Counted from the stretch's first letter, positions 1 to 8,100 are shown. The stretch is DNA of 64,000 nt from Eubacterium ruminantium (GCF_900167085.1 NZ_FUXA01000014.1:1-64000); one strand, 5' to 3'. Made by a program: numbers and translations. The notes: generated from the sequence alone by a model not told the origin.

Positions 1-2
1 AT

Positions 3-71
3 GAACTTTACTTCGATGGTACTCGACCTGACGTGTTCTGTGAGTTATGGATTCCAATCAAAAAGAAGTAA
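3..71 (+). CDS. C-terminal tail of a GyrI-like effector-binding protein (partial)
   Basis: Only the last 22 codons are in the window, ending at the TAA at 69-71. The frame reads ELYFDGTRPDVFCELWIPIKKK. The pattern 'xxDG...P....CELWIPI+KK' is the usual last strand and tail of GyrI-like small-molecule-binding domains, which often form the C-terminus of AraC- or MerR-type regulators. A different, longer open frame that begins at base 1 looks like an artefact of this one. The rest of the gene lies to the left, so the class of DNA-binding domain cannot be seen. Confidence 0.5.
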   Translation, partial: ELYFDGTRPDVFCELWIPIKKK

Positions 72-205
72 GTGGTTAATGGAAGAACATCAGGAGGGCA
101 GTGAGCTGATTAACAGCGATAAAGGACTTAAAAATATGAAAACATTGAACTATTCGATTAATTGGAGTGAAAGTTTTTCTGTAAATAAGATATCCTAAGA
201 TAATT

Positions 206-248
206 GACGAGCTGTATGGCGGTAAGATTACCGTTGTCCAGCTCGTTT
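206..248 (+). terminator. Rho-independent terminator
   Basis: Outer stem GACGAGCTG/CAGCTCGTTT, with a smaller inner stem CGGTAA..TTACCG, followed by TTTT. It lies about 135 bases beyond the GyrI-like stop codon and before the NUDIX gene, so it probably ends the upstream transcript. Confidence 0.6.
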
Positions 249-411
249 TGACTATACCTAATCCAATTGATTTCGACAAGAATTATGATAAAATTGGCAT
301 ATAATTATTTTTCAGGTTTATCGACTAAGGATAATGAAAAATAGTGAAAAAATAGTGAAATTTCAGGATATAAAGATGCACTTATTTTTTGGGGAATGTA
401 AGGAGATATTA

Positions 412-963
412 ATGAAAAAGATTCAGCTTGTTAATGAAGACTACGAAGGTCATGTGGATGTCTGTAGGCATGCCTGCAGGGGTATTGTCATTAAAGATGG
501 AAAAATTCTTTTAAGCTACGAATCTAATGAGGATAAATATATTATTCCCGGAGGTGGCGTGGAAGAAGGTGAAACATTTGCCGAATGCTGTGCCAGAGAA
601 ATAAAAGAGGAGACAGGGATGATAGTTAAACCTATTGAGGAATATCTGGAGATAGAGGAATTCTTTCTGAACTGGCAGCATATTCAGCATTATTTTCTGT
701 GTGAATTTGTAGAAGATACAGGTACGCAAGCATTAACCGATGCTGAAATAAAAAACGGGGATGTTCCAAGGTGGATACGATTCGAAGATGCAATTGGGAC
801 TTTTGGAAGATATGAAGAGTTTCATGATATAAATATCGCAGATTATGGTCTTTATAGAAGAGAATTTCTGGCGTTAAAGGCTTTGAGAAAATCTAATATT
901 TTTGTTTCCGGAAAAGAAGATTTTGAAATAACGTATCCGGAAGGAAATAAATGGATATTTTAA
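412..963 (+). CDS. NUDIX hydrolase
   Basis: This is a 183-residue NUDIX-fold hydrolase, expected to cleave a nucleoside diphosphate linked to another moiety. The substrate cannot be read from the sequence. The NUDIX box is complete: GGVEEGE, seven residues, then REIKEETGM, giving the metal-binding REUxEExGU core. The frame is open 26 codons further upstream, but the ATG at 412 has AAGGAG at 400-405 with a 6-base spacer, so I start there. The next gene, a flavodoxin-fold oxidoreductase, begins 25 bases downstream, so the two may be co-transcribed. Confidence 0.85.
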   Translation: MKKIQLVNEDYEGHVDVCRHACRGIVIKDGKILLSYESNEDKYIIPGGGVEEGETFAECCAREIKEETGMIVKPIEEYLEIEEFFLNWQHIQHYFLCEFVEDTGTQALTDAEIKNGDVPRWIRFEDAIGTFGRYEEFHDINIADYGLYRREFLALKALRKSNIFVSGKEDFEITYPEGNKWIF

Positions 964-988
964 AACGGGTCAAGGTAGAGGTATTGGT

Positions 989-1576
989 ATGAAAGTATTT
1001 ATTGTATATTGCCATCCTTCAAAAGATAGTTTTACGAATGATGTATATAAATCTTTTGAACGAGGTTTAAGAGATGCAGGTCATGAGATTCTTATATCTG
1101 ATTTATATGATATGAATTTTCAAACGGATATGAGTGAAGAAGAATATTTAAGAGAAACTTATTACAGAACTGATGGAATAAAATCAAAAGATGTCTTAAT
1201 TGAACAGGAAAAAATACAGAACAGTGATGCGATTGTGTTTATATATCCTGTATTTTGGACAGAAGCACCGGCAAAGCTTGTGGGTTGGTTTGATCGGATT
1301 TGGACAACAGGATTTGCTTATAAACCGGATCCTAAGATGAAGGTTCTTGAAAAAGCATTATTTATAGTCAGTGCAGGAAAATCAATGAAATCTCTCATTG
1401 AAACTGGGGAAAAGAGTGCTATGGAAACAGTAATGTTGGGAGATAGAATTCGTGATAGAGCAAAAGAGAAAGAAATGGTTATTTTTGATGGTGTAACGCA
1501 TTGGAATGAAGAAGCACGTAGTGAGAGTATTCCTCGGCATCTTTCCAAGGCGTATGAAATGGGTATAAATTTTTGA
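989..1576 (+). CDS. NAD(P)H oxidoreductase, flavodoxin-2 fold (MdaB/YwrO-like)
   Basis: This 195-residue flavoprotein belongs to the NQO/MdaB-type flavodoxin-2 family, cytosolic enzymes that move two electrons from NAD(P)H to quinones or related acceptors. Visible signs are the N-terminal strand and FMN-phosphate loop (MKVFIVYCHPSKDSFT), the IVFIYPVFWTEAPAKLVGWFDRI segment typical of this family (its first residues lie on the flavin), and the normal family length of about 190-200 residues. The natural acceptor is unknown. It follows the NUDIX gene closely on the same strand. Confidence 0.85.
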   Translation: MKVFIVYCHPSKDSFTNDVYKSFERGLRDAGHEILISDLYDMNFQTDMSEEEYLRETYYRTDGIKSKDVLIEQEKIQNSDAIVFIYPVFWTEAPAKLVGWFDRIWTTGFAYKPDPKMKVLEKALFIVSAGKSMKSLIETGEKSAMETVMLGDRIRDRAKEKEMVIFDGVTHWNEEARSESIPRHLSKAYEMGINF

Positions 1577-1618
1577 TACTCAAAACTTTCTGCTTACTCT
1601 ATGATTTAATTAATCTGA

Positions 1619-2302
1619 TTATTCAGTTTGCCTATGTTTCATTTTCTGCCAGTTGATAAATCCGTACAGGTCATTAGCAAGGAAACAAACAAAACATAAA
1701 ACCATTGGCAGGTAAGAAAGATGATTTAATGTTGCAAGAATCCATAGGATTATGAGAACAACATCATTGGCAGCATAGAACAGAGCATAATAAGAACTTC
1801 TAACAAGGGTAAGTGAAGATGCCATAAAACTTGTGGTTACAGAAATGGTTGAAGGTGCAAGGTTAGGGGTATTAAGGCATTTTAGGATAAAGTAGAACAC
1901 GGTTGTCACAATGAGGGCAAGAATAGAAAGAATTATCCAAAGACGTGGATTGGTATGCCTTACGCGTACTTCTCCATTCTGAAAGGGATTCTTTATCCAT
2001 GTTACAATTGCACCGACAGCTATCGGTGCAGTCATTCCGAGGTAGGTTATCATCTCTCCGAAGTATCGGAATTTGTATGCGACGATACCATAAAAAAGTG
2101 CGAAGATAACAGTAAGCACTTGTCCGAACACATCACCTTTAGCTACAAATATCAGTGCCGTAACTCCGATTAGGGACGTAATAAGAGTGTAAGGGTTTCT
2201 TTCTGAAAATATAAAGAATGAAATAAGTATCGTAACAACAGAAATACCCCATATAAGAGTTTCATACCACTTAAGCCTCTTGATCGATTGAAAGATATTC
2301 AT
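1619..2302 (-). CDS. pnuC: PnuC-type vitamin (nicotinamide riboside) transporter
   Basis: This integral membrane protein of 227 residues has about seven hydrophobic segments and resembles PnuC facilitators, which import nicotinamide riboside down its gradient for phosphorylation inside the cell. Relatives carry thiamine or riboflavin instead, so the substrate is inferred. The segment around AANDVVLIILWI and the Asn/Tyr-rich last helix (NDLYGFINW) fit the family. The start at 2302 is chosen because GGAGTG lies 8 bases upstream; an extension of 10 codons is possible. The gene runs opposite to its neighbours and has a leader that could fold. Confidence 0.8.
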   Translation of the reverse strand: MNIFQSIKRLKWYETLIWGISVVTILISFFIFSERNPYTLITSLIGVTALIFVAKGDVFGQVLTVIFALFYGIVAYKFRYFGEMITYLGMTAPIAVGAIVTWIKNPFQNGEVRVRHTNPRLWIILSILALIVTTVFYFILKCLNTPNLAPSTISVTTSFMASSLTLVRSSYYALFYAANDVVLIILWILATLNHLSYLPMVLCFVCFLANDLYGFINWQKMKHRQTE

Positions 2303-2328
2303 TGTAAATACACTCCTCAAAAAAAATA

Positions 2329-2404
2329 GCACCCGCCTGACTGCATCTTCTAAGACCTAACGATTGCAGTAAGCGAATGCATCCGCATTCTGTTACCCGG
2401 TGGC
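2329..2404 (-). promoter_or_regulatory. Possible structured leader of pnuC
   Basis: Read on the minus strand, the leader could form a closing helix CACC/GGTG (2399-2402 with 2330-2333), a hairpin GAATGC/GCATTC (2385-2390 with 2375-2380) and a second hairpin ACTGCA/TGCAGT (2365-2370 with 2340-2345). This is a three-way-junction-like arrangement ending just before the ribosome site. I do not recognise it as a known riboswitch class. The helices are short and found by eye, so confidence is low. Confidence 0.25.
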
Positions 2405-2578
2405 AACATTTATTTAATAAACTTTAGATATTTTATCAATGGATAAAGAAATCGTCAATATAGTAATTTTCGTGATAATTCGATTGTAAGTTCTATCGGA
2501 AGATATCGCAAGGGTAAGGTGCAGTTATAAATAATATCTTTCAGTTAAAACATATAAAATAAAGGTTGATAAAATGTG

Positions 2579-2908
2579 ATGAAAAAGAAAAAAGTAATTT
2601 GTTTATGTTGTGGTTACAGAACCCTTGACGAAAGAGGTGCATTTGATATTTGCCCAGTATGCTTTTGGGAAGATGATGTATATATTATGTTCGAAAAAAT
2701 AGATCAAACTGGAGAAATTGATGCCATTTATAATCATAATAATTGTGATGATGATGACTATAATGGGGAAGATGTACTAGATATTAAGTCAAGTGCAAAT
2801 CATTTACTTACGTTAAGACAGGGCAGAGAAAATTATAAAAAAATAGGCGCATGCTGCAAAGAGGAATTAAAATATTGCCGAAAACCTAAAAAATCTGAAA
2901 TGGTATAA
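2579..2908 (+). CDS. CPCC family cysteine-rich protein
   Basis: A 109-residue protein whose first 35 residues match the Cys-rich CPCC family: VICLCCGYRTLDERGAFDICPVCFWEDD. The two Cys pairs (CLCC and CPVC) probably bind one zinc ion. The family is widespread in bacteria and has no firm function. It starts with ATG at 2579; an adjacent GTG at 2576 is possible. There is no strong ribosome site, only a weak AAAGG upstream. The rest of the protein is acidic and then Lys-rich, without recognised motifs. Confidence 0.7.
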   Translation: MKKKKVICLCCGYRTLDERGAFDICPVCFWEDDVYIMFEKIDQTGEIDAIYNHNNCDDDDYNGEDVLDIKSSANHLLTLRQGRENYKKIGACCKEELKYCRKPKKSEMV

Positions 2909-2968
2909 TGCGCTAAATGCATCTTACCGCCCGAAATCTGCCACTTACCGTTTTTTACAACATTATAC

Positions 2969-3019
2969 CCTCCGTTTTCGTTATTATTGGTTCATCCAAA
3001 GACGAAACGGAGGTTTTTT
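2969..3019 (+). terminator. Terminator whose 3' arm holds the next gene's ribosome site
   Basis: Inverted repeat CCTCCGTTTTCGT (2969-2981) and ACGAAACGGAGG (3002-3013), 12 pairs with one bulge, followed by TTTTTT at 3014-3019. The GGAGG at 3009-3013 is also the only good ribosome site for the ATG at 3022 (8-base spacer). The hairpin may therefore both end the CPCC transcript and mask translation of the next gene. Confidence 0.65.
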
Positions 3020-3021
3020 AA

Positions 3022-3597
3022 ATGGAAAGATATAACAATATTGAGGAAAAGCAAACTATAAAAGGAATGATATCAGAGCTTGAGTTTAATAACAAAAGAT
3101 CCTGCGGGCTTTGGCTTACCCTGGTGGGAGTTGTGATAATCGCATCGCTTGCTTTCGGTGGACATTTCATCGTTAATCCGTTTATTTTCCTTGCGGGGTA
3201 TTATCTGAGCTTCTTTTTAGCAAATGTTAATCATAAGGTGAGAGCTAAGCTTTCTGACGGAACTGCAAGTCCGTTCCAGATAAAAATAATCTACTTTGGA
3301 ATAGCGTTGCTCTTTATCTTGATGTTTCTCATCGCGGGACCTTTTATTCCAAGCTGGAATTGGAAAATGATCTGGCTTGGAGTAAACCTTGCAACAGGGA
3401 TACATTTCCTTATTTTCTACTTTGTACACGGACGTTCAATGATAGTTCTCGGAGCAAGCTGCATAGCGATAGCGGTAAGCGGATATGCATTAGCATTTGT
3501 ACCTGCAGCACTATTCATTACAGCAGATGCTTTGATCAAATTTGGCTTCGGGATATGGATGCTCTTCTTCTCAAAGCCGACAAGAGTGATAGGTTGA
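3022..3597 (+). CDS. Membrane protein of unknown function
   Basis: A 191-residue protein with about six hydrophobic segments after a soluble N-terminal stretch of some 25 residues (MERYNNIEEKQTIKGMISEL). I do not recognise the family. There are no catalytic motifs and no lipobox. Its ribosome site is inside the stem of the preceding terminator, which suggests conditional expression. The next gene is a LytTR regulator 86 bases downstream. Many small membrane proteins of this kind are controlled by a neighbouring LytTR protein, but that link is inference only. Confidence 0.55.
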   Translation: MERYNNIEEKQTIKGMISELEFNNKRSCGLWLTLVGVVIIASLAFGGHFIVNPFIFLAGYYLSFFLANVNHKVRAKLSDGTASPFQIKIIYFGIALLFILMFLIAGPFIPSWNWKMIWLGVNLATGIHFLIFYFVHGRSMIVLGASCIAIAVSGYALAFVPAALFITADALIKFGFGIWMLFFSKPTRVIG

Positions 3598-3683
3598 TGG
3601 AAATCATTATTCAAATATGCTAACATAGTTCTACATTTGTAAAGATGTAGAGAAGCGTTTGACTTAAAACCGGAGGAGTAGAT

Positions 3684-4127
3684 ATGCGGGTTGATATGAA
3701 TATTGCTGAGAATATAAAAGAACCATATGCTGTGATTCATGCGGGAGAACTGACTCCCGAGATTGCAGAGCTGGCAAGGGAAATATCACAATTCGGAACA
3801 GGAAAGGGAATAATCATAGGAAACTTGGATGACAGAAAGGTAGTGATAAATCCGGAGAGTATAGTTCTTATAAGAGTGGTAGTCGAGAAGGTTTATATAG
3901 TTACTGATGATGATACATATCGTGTAGGTAAGAGGATGTATGAACTTCTGGAAATTCTTGGAAGCGGATTCATGCAGGTTTCTAAGTCGGCTGCGATTAA
4001 TTTGAAACATCTTGAAAGTGTGGAGCCGTCCTTCAACGGTGTGATGCTGCTTCATATGAAGAATGGAGAGAAGGAATATATATCAAGGAAGTTTGTGCCA
4101 CAGCTGAAGAAATATCTGGGACTGTAG
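3684..4127 (+). CDS. LytTR-domain transcriptional regulator (no receiver domain)
   Basis: A 147-residue protein with a C-terminal LytTR DNA-binding domain (about residues 50-147): IVLIRVVVEKVYIVTDDDTYRVGKRMYELLEIL, then FMQVSKSAAINLKHLESV. The conserved 'F.+.s+s.+iNl..i' pattern is clear. The N-terminal 50 residues are not a response-regulator receiver, so it is probably not controlled by a histidine kinase directly. Such stand-alone LytTR proteins are typically followed by a DUF3021 membrane protein, as here, and the pair is thought to act as a regulator plus membrane inhibitor. The ribosome site is GGAGGAG just upstream. Confidence 0.85.
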   Translation: MRVDMNIAENIKEPYAVIHAGELTPEIAELAREISQFGTGKGIIIGNLDDRKVVINPESIVLIRVVVEKVYIVTDDDTYRVGKRMYELLEILGSGFMQVSKSAAINLKHLESVEPSFNGVMLLHMKNGEKEYISRKFVPQLKKYLGL

Positions 4128-4166
4128 ATTTGGTCATGGAAGAGAATAACTATGAGGAGGAATAAC

Positions 4167-4601
4167 ATGAAGTTATATAAAGAAATCATGAAAAGAATAT
4201 TTATCAGTATATCGATGAGCTTTATTATCTTTATAGTGATCGGGATTATATTTGATATAAATGACGGAGGGGAATTTACTCTTACGAATTACAGATTTAC
4301 AAAGATGGCACTTGCGTGTGTTGCTACGGGGCTTGGATTCGGGGTGCCGACGATTCTATACAACTCAGATAAAATATCTTATACGCTTGCTTCACTTATA
4401 CATCTGGGAATAGGATTTGTGATATACTTTGTGGCAGCGTCTTTAGTTGGATGGATTCCGGCAGAGCGAGGTATAAAAGCCTGTCTAATTACGGTTGTGA
4501 GTGTAATAGTAATTGGTTTTGTTATCTGGTTATGTTTTATGAAGTATAATAAGAATCTGGCTGAGAAGATGAATAAGGCAATCGAAAAAAAGCGTAAATA
4601 G
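4167..4601 (+). CDS. DUF3021 family membrane protein
   Basis: A 144-residue protein with four hydrophobic segments, matching DUF3021 in layout (MKLYKEIMKRIFIS, then four helices, then a basic tail NKAIEKKRK). DUF3021 genes commonly sit directly after a LytTR-only regulator; by comparison with characterised LytTR membrane-inhibitor systems, the protein may hold its partner at the membrane. AGGAGG at 4155-4160 points to the ATG at 4167, not to the ATG at 4152. Confidence 0.75.
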   Translation: MKLYKEIMKRIFISISMSFIIFIVIGIIFDINDGGEFTLTNYRFTKMALACVATGLGFGVPTILYNSDKISYTLASLIHLGIGFVIYFVAASLVGWIPAERGIKACLITVVSVIVIGFVIWLCFMKYNKNLAEKMNKAIEKKRK

Positions 4602-4643
4602 AATGGACTTACAGAATTTTTCGGGAGATATGTGGAGGCTGAT

Positions 4644-6110
4644 ATGACGTGCATGGATAAATTCCATACAATAATAAATACTGGTGTACTTTCATTTTTT
4701 TCCTATATAGCGGAATGCTTCTGCATTCTCACTGTTGTTATGATAATGCTATGTTTTTTGGGCAGAGAAGGAAACATTACCGGGAAATCCGTAATCCCGC
4801 TTGTAGCATTTTTGGGAGCAGGAACGTGCATAAATATTTTTATGATAATTCATGATTATTTAGCACTGAAGGATCATTGGAATGAACCGTTTTTTGAAGG
4901 CAAGATAAAACTGATAGACAGATCTCAGTTTAATATTTATGTTTCTATTTTGGTTATTATAGCAATCGTTTCTGTAATACTTATCACATTTACGGATAAT
5001 AAGATTATGAACTGCTTCATTGCGGGAGTGATGATGATCTTCTATGAATTTTATATTTCCGTTGAAATGATGTGTTCCACAATTTATCTTTTTCCAAAAA
5101 CAAGAAATTATGTATTAAAAGGATCGTTTATCTATGAGAATATAGGGGATACATTTTCGGGTATATTTATTTTCGTTTATCTCCTGATCATGCTGGGCAG
5201 TTTCCTTGTGATATATCTTAGCTTATATAAAAAAGGCAGAACCCTTTATATAAGATGGAGGGGACGTATATTATTAATGGTCTGGGAGGTATCGATGATC
5301 TGTCTTACTTATGCTCCACTGATGCTGGTAAAGGATAAGAAAAGTCAGCAAAGATGTATGGGCTACGAGATGGGCATGCTTATACCTCTTATGGGATTTG
5401 TTGTTCCTGGACTTCTGATTCTGATCGTATCGGCTCGTAATGCCATGGAGAAAACCATAATCCAGGAAGAATATATTGCGGCTGAACTGGAATTTATCAA
5501 TCAGTATAAGAAGAATCAAAATGAGATAAGGGCCTTTAGACATGATATCATCAATAACCTTTCCATGCTCAATACCCTGCATAATGAAAAGGGCTATGAT
5601 GAGGCAGAGGACTATCTGAAAGAACTCATGGATAATGTCAGGGAAATGTCATCTAAATATGCAACAGGGGATGAAATGCTGGATTGTATAGTTGGTATGA
5701 AGTCTTTCAAGATGGAAGAAGAAGGAATTGATTTTGCGGTGGACGGCACGCTTAAAGGTGGTTTAGAAATGAAGCCGGTTGATATTTGCAGTATATTTGC
5801 AAATGCTATAGATAATGCGATTGATGCTTGCGGAATGATCCCTAAAGGCGAGAAAAAATGGATAAAAATGTTTTTGAATAAAACAGAAGATTCATACTGT
5901 GTGACAATCCAGAATTCTATGCAGAATGTCGAAAACGGGAACATGATAAGAGAAAAAAATAAGATCGGACAGGACAGTAATCGTCATGGCTATGGCATAC
6001 AGAGTATGATAAATACTATTTCAAAATATAAAGGCAACAAAAAGATAAAACCGGGCGACGGAATATTTACATTAACCATAAATCTTCCGATTGAAAAAGC
6101 AGCTGATTAA
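4644..6110 (+). CDS. GHKL sensor histidine kinase (AgrC-like), copy 1
   Basis: A kinase of about 488 residues. The N-terminal half has six or seven membrane helices. The C-terminal half has a dimerisation/phosphoacceptor helix with the motif RAFRHDIINNL, then an ATPase of the GHKL type with the N-box NAIDNAIDAC and a Gly-rich segment near HGYGIQS. This matches AgrC/ComD-type receptors for secreted peptides. The GGAGG at 4634-4638 fits an ATG start at 4644; a GTG at 4632 is possible. No response regulator, AgrB processing protease or AgrD precursor is adjacent. A second, homologous kinase follows. Confidence 0.85.
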   Translation: MTCMDKFHTIINTGVLSFFSYIAECFCILTVVMIMLCFLGREGNITGKSVIPLVAFLGAGTCINIFMIIHDYLALKDHWNEPFFEGKIKLIDRSQFNIYVSILVIIAIVSVILITFTDNKIMNCFIAGVMMIFYEFYISVEMMCSTIYLFPKTRNYVLKGSFIYENIGDTFSGIFIFVYLLIMLGSFLVIYLSLYKKGRTLYIRWRGRILLMVWEVSMICLTYAPLMLVKDKKSQQRCMGYEMGMLIPLMGFVVPGLLILIVSARNAMEKTIIQEEYIAAELEFINQYKKNQNEIRAFRHDIINNLSMLNTLHNEKGYDEAEDYLKELMDNVREMSSKYATGDEMLDCIVGMKSFKMEEEGIDFAVDGTLKGGLEMKPVDICSIFANAIDNAIDACGMIPKGEKKWIKMFLNKTEDSYCVTIQNSMQNVENGNMIREKNKIGQDSNRHGYGIQSMINTISKYKGNKKIKPGDGIFTLTINLPIEKAAD

Positions 6111-6203
6111 ATAGCAGCAAAAAAAAAAACAACTGATAAAACAAAGCTGAAAAAGCAGACGAAATGCAGCTGATAAATTATTGTAATATGTAAGGATTAA
6201 ACT

Positions 6204-7679
6204 ATGACTTGTGGTGAGGCGATAAAAAGAATAGCGTCCTATGATTTCCTGGCGAGTGTTGATTATATCGAAGGAATTATTTCCGTTGTATGTGTAATCA
6301 TCATAATGGAATATTTATTCGGCCAGGAAGGTAAAATGACAGTAAAAGCTATTTTACCTATAATAGTATTTGTTTCTGTCGGGATTATTTTGCGTATAGT
6401 ATCATATGCGATTGATTACAGTGTGTTAAGTAAAAGAGCAAATGAAATATACGACGAATCCATTTATCTGATATCCAGAGAAGAGAAAGTCGTATCCATA
6501 GGAAGAATAATATATTTCATAGCTATAGTAATGTCGGGAATGCGCGTGTTCAAGAAGAAAAAGCTCATTAACAGCATTAGTCTGTTGGTATTTGCAATAT
6601 TTTTTATCGAATACGTTATGGTTATGTCAATTAATGTTGTGGCATATTGGGAGGAAGATCCGAGAATAGCATATGGCGATGTTAAAAAAATGGATCTGAC
6701 CAGTAATAATTATTTGCTGGAATATGCTCTTATCATGAGTGTATTGGCAATCCTGATCTTCATTTTAATGACACTGTATTTTGGATTTGTTAAGAAGAAG
6801 AGGAAGATGTATGTTGCCTGGAAATATCGAATTTTCTTTATTATCTGGGAAATATTCACATTGTTAATTCACTGGATACCGTTTAATAGGGAGCTTAGTG
6901 TAGATGAACATTATAGATATGTTGGATACGAGTTGGGAATATTCATTCCGTTTTTGGGTCTTGTAATTCCATTATTTCTTGTGACTTTGATATCCAGACG
7001 TTATACGATGGAAAAGGTGAAGATTCAGGAAAATTATATTTTGGCTGAGCTTGATTATCTGAAGCAGTATAAGAATGATCAAAATGAAACAAGGACCTTC
7101 AGGCATGATATTATCAGTAACCTTGCCACACTTTCGACTATGTATTCCGAAGAAAAATACGATGAAGCCGGAAAATATTTGAGCAACCTTCTTGGAAATA
7201 TCAAGGCCATGTCTCCGAAATATATTACCGGAGATGAGATGCTTGACTGCATCGTAGGAATGAAGATATCGAAAATGGAAGAGGTTGGAATCGACTTTAC
7301 ACTGGATGGTGTGCTGGACGGAGGGCTTAAAATGAAGCCTGTTGATATCTGTACCATTTTTGCAAATGCGATAGATAATGCCATTGAAGCCTGTGAAAGA
7401 CTGCCGGAAGAAAGCGACAGATGGATAAAGCTTAAGATTAAGAGGACGGATAAATTCTTCTCGATATCACTTATTAATTCGATGGTTGAAGATAAGAAGA
7501 CCGGTGTTATCAATAAGATTTTCTACGATGGTGAAAGATTTACAACCAAGAAGGATAAATCACTTCACGGATACGGAACCAAGAATATGAAAGCGGCTAT
7601 TTCAAGATATGATGGAATTGAGAGAGTGAGTGCTGAGGACGGAGTATTTACACTTTCAATCATTCTGCCAAGAGCGTGA
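6204..7679 (+). CDS. GHKL sensor histidine kinase (AgrC-like), copy 2
   Basis: A 491-residue paralogue of the preceding kinase with the same layout: about seven membrane helices, the phosphoacceptor helix RTFRHDIISNL, and the GHKL N-box NAIDNAIEAC. The cytoplasmic halves of the two copies are nearly collinear (shared GDEMLDCIVGMK and MKPVDIC.IFANAIDNAI), while the membrane halves differ much more. That is the pattern expected when duplicated receptors diverge in ligand specificity. It has no adjacent response regulator. A strongly expressed-looking micro-ORF lies 250 bases downstream. Confidence 0.85.
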   Translation: MTCGEAIKRIASYDFLASVDYIEGIISVVCVIIIMEYLFGQEGKMTVKAILPIIVFVSVGIILRIVSYAIDYSVLSKRANEIYDESIYLISREEKVVSIGRIIYFIAIVMSGMRVFKKKKLINSISLLVFAIFFIEYVMVMSINVVAYWEEDPRIAYGDVKKMDLTSNNYLLEYALIMSVLAILIFILMTLYFGFVKKKRKMYVAWKYRIFFIIWEIFTLLIHWIPFNRELSVDEHYRYVGYELGIFIPFLGLVIPLFLVTLISRRYTMEKVKIQENYILAELDYLKQYKNDQNETRTFRHDIISNLATLSTMYSEEKYDEAGKYLSNLLGNIKAMSPKYITGDEMLDCIVGMKISKMEEVGIDFTLDGVLDGGLKMKPVDICTIFANAIDNAIEACERLPEESDRWIKLKIKRTDKFFSISLINSMVEDKKTGVINKIFYDGERFTTKKDKSLHGYGTKNMKAAISRYDGIERVSAEDGVFTLSIILPRA

Positions 7680-7710
7680 TTCAAATTCCGGTGAATTTGA
7701 TCCGGTTAAA

Positions 7711-7770
7711 ATCAAATGAATCACAGAAGCAAATGAATTACAGAATCAAATGAATCACAGAATCAAATGA
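7711..7770 (+). repeat. 17-bp imperfect tandem repeat, about 3.5 copies
   Basis: Copies begin at 7711, 7728, 7745 and 7762 with the unit ATCAAATGAATCACAGA. The repeat lies between the second kinase and the promoter of the small peptide gene. Confidence 0.8.
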
Positions 7771-7834
7771 TTGGGTAGGGTCAAATATTCCGATGCAAAT
7801 AATATGAACCGGGAAGTGTGATGCAAAAAATAAT

Positions 7835-7863
7835 TTGACAGATCAAAAATGTTGGATTATAGT
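7835..7863 (+). promoter_or_regulatory. SigA-type promoter for the 24-residue peptide gene
   Basis: TTGACA (7835-7840), 17-base spacer, TATAGT (7858-7863). Transcription would begin near 7870, giving a leader of about 60 bases. That leader can form either GAGAC/GTCTC (7874-7878 with 7888-7892) or ACTAAG/CTTAGT (7877-7882 with 7892-7897); the two pairings exclude each other. Confidence 0.65.
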
Positions 7864-7929
7864 ACAGGCATCTGAGACTAAGCACGGGTCTCTTAGTAAC
7901 TGTTAACCCAAGATAAAAAGGAGGACAAT

Positions 7930-8004
7930 ATGCAGATATTTAGAATTAACAACAGAATAGCAAGTATTGAGGCAGCAGTTGTCCTTGGTATGTCTTTGGA
8001 CTGA
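7930..8004 (+). CDS. 24-residue peptide of unknown function
   Basis: The frame encodes 24 residues, beginning MQIFRINNRIASIE and ending AAVVLGMSLD. AAGGAGG at 7918-7924 with a 5-base spacer is close to an ideal ribosome site. The gene has a consensus promoter upstream and a terminator about 50 bases downstream, so it looks like a complete single-gene unit. It has no Cys, so it is not a typical AgrD thiolactone precursor. It could be a linear signal, a regulatory leader peptide or a small membrane-active peptide. Its position after two AgrC-like kinases is suggestive but not proof of a link. Confidence 0.45.
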   Translation: MQIFRINNRIASIEAAVVLGMSLD

Positions 8005-8051
8005 TTTATAGGATTGATTTCTCATTTTAATAGATAATTACAGGATAACTG

Positions 8052-8100
8052 ACACCTCTTTTCGTGTGGTCGAATGCTGCACGGGAGGTGTTTTTGTTTT
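8052..8100 (+). terminator. Rho-independent terminator after the 24-residue peptide gene
   Basis: Stem ACACCTC (8052-8058) with GAGGTGT, extended inside by CGTG/CACG, followed by TTTTTGTTTT at 8091-8100. Confidence 0.8.

Noticed and set aside
1-198. A 65-residue open frame from base 1
   Set aside because: Another frame (3-71) matches the end of a GyrI-like domain and overlaps it; the remainder has no ribosome site and no recognisable motif.
3684-4127. The LytTR protein as the response regulator for the two kinases
   Set aside because: It lacks a receiver domain and a phosphoacceptor Asp; it pairs with DUF3021 instead.
7930-8004. The 24-residue peptide as an AgrD-type thiolactone precursor
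   Set aside because: It has no Cys or Ser in a ring position, no C-terminal charged tail typical of AgrD, and no AgrB gene is nearby.
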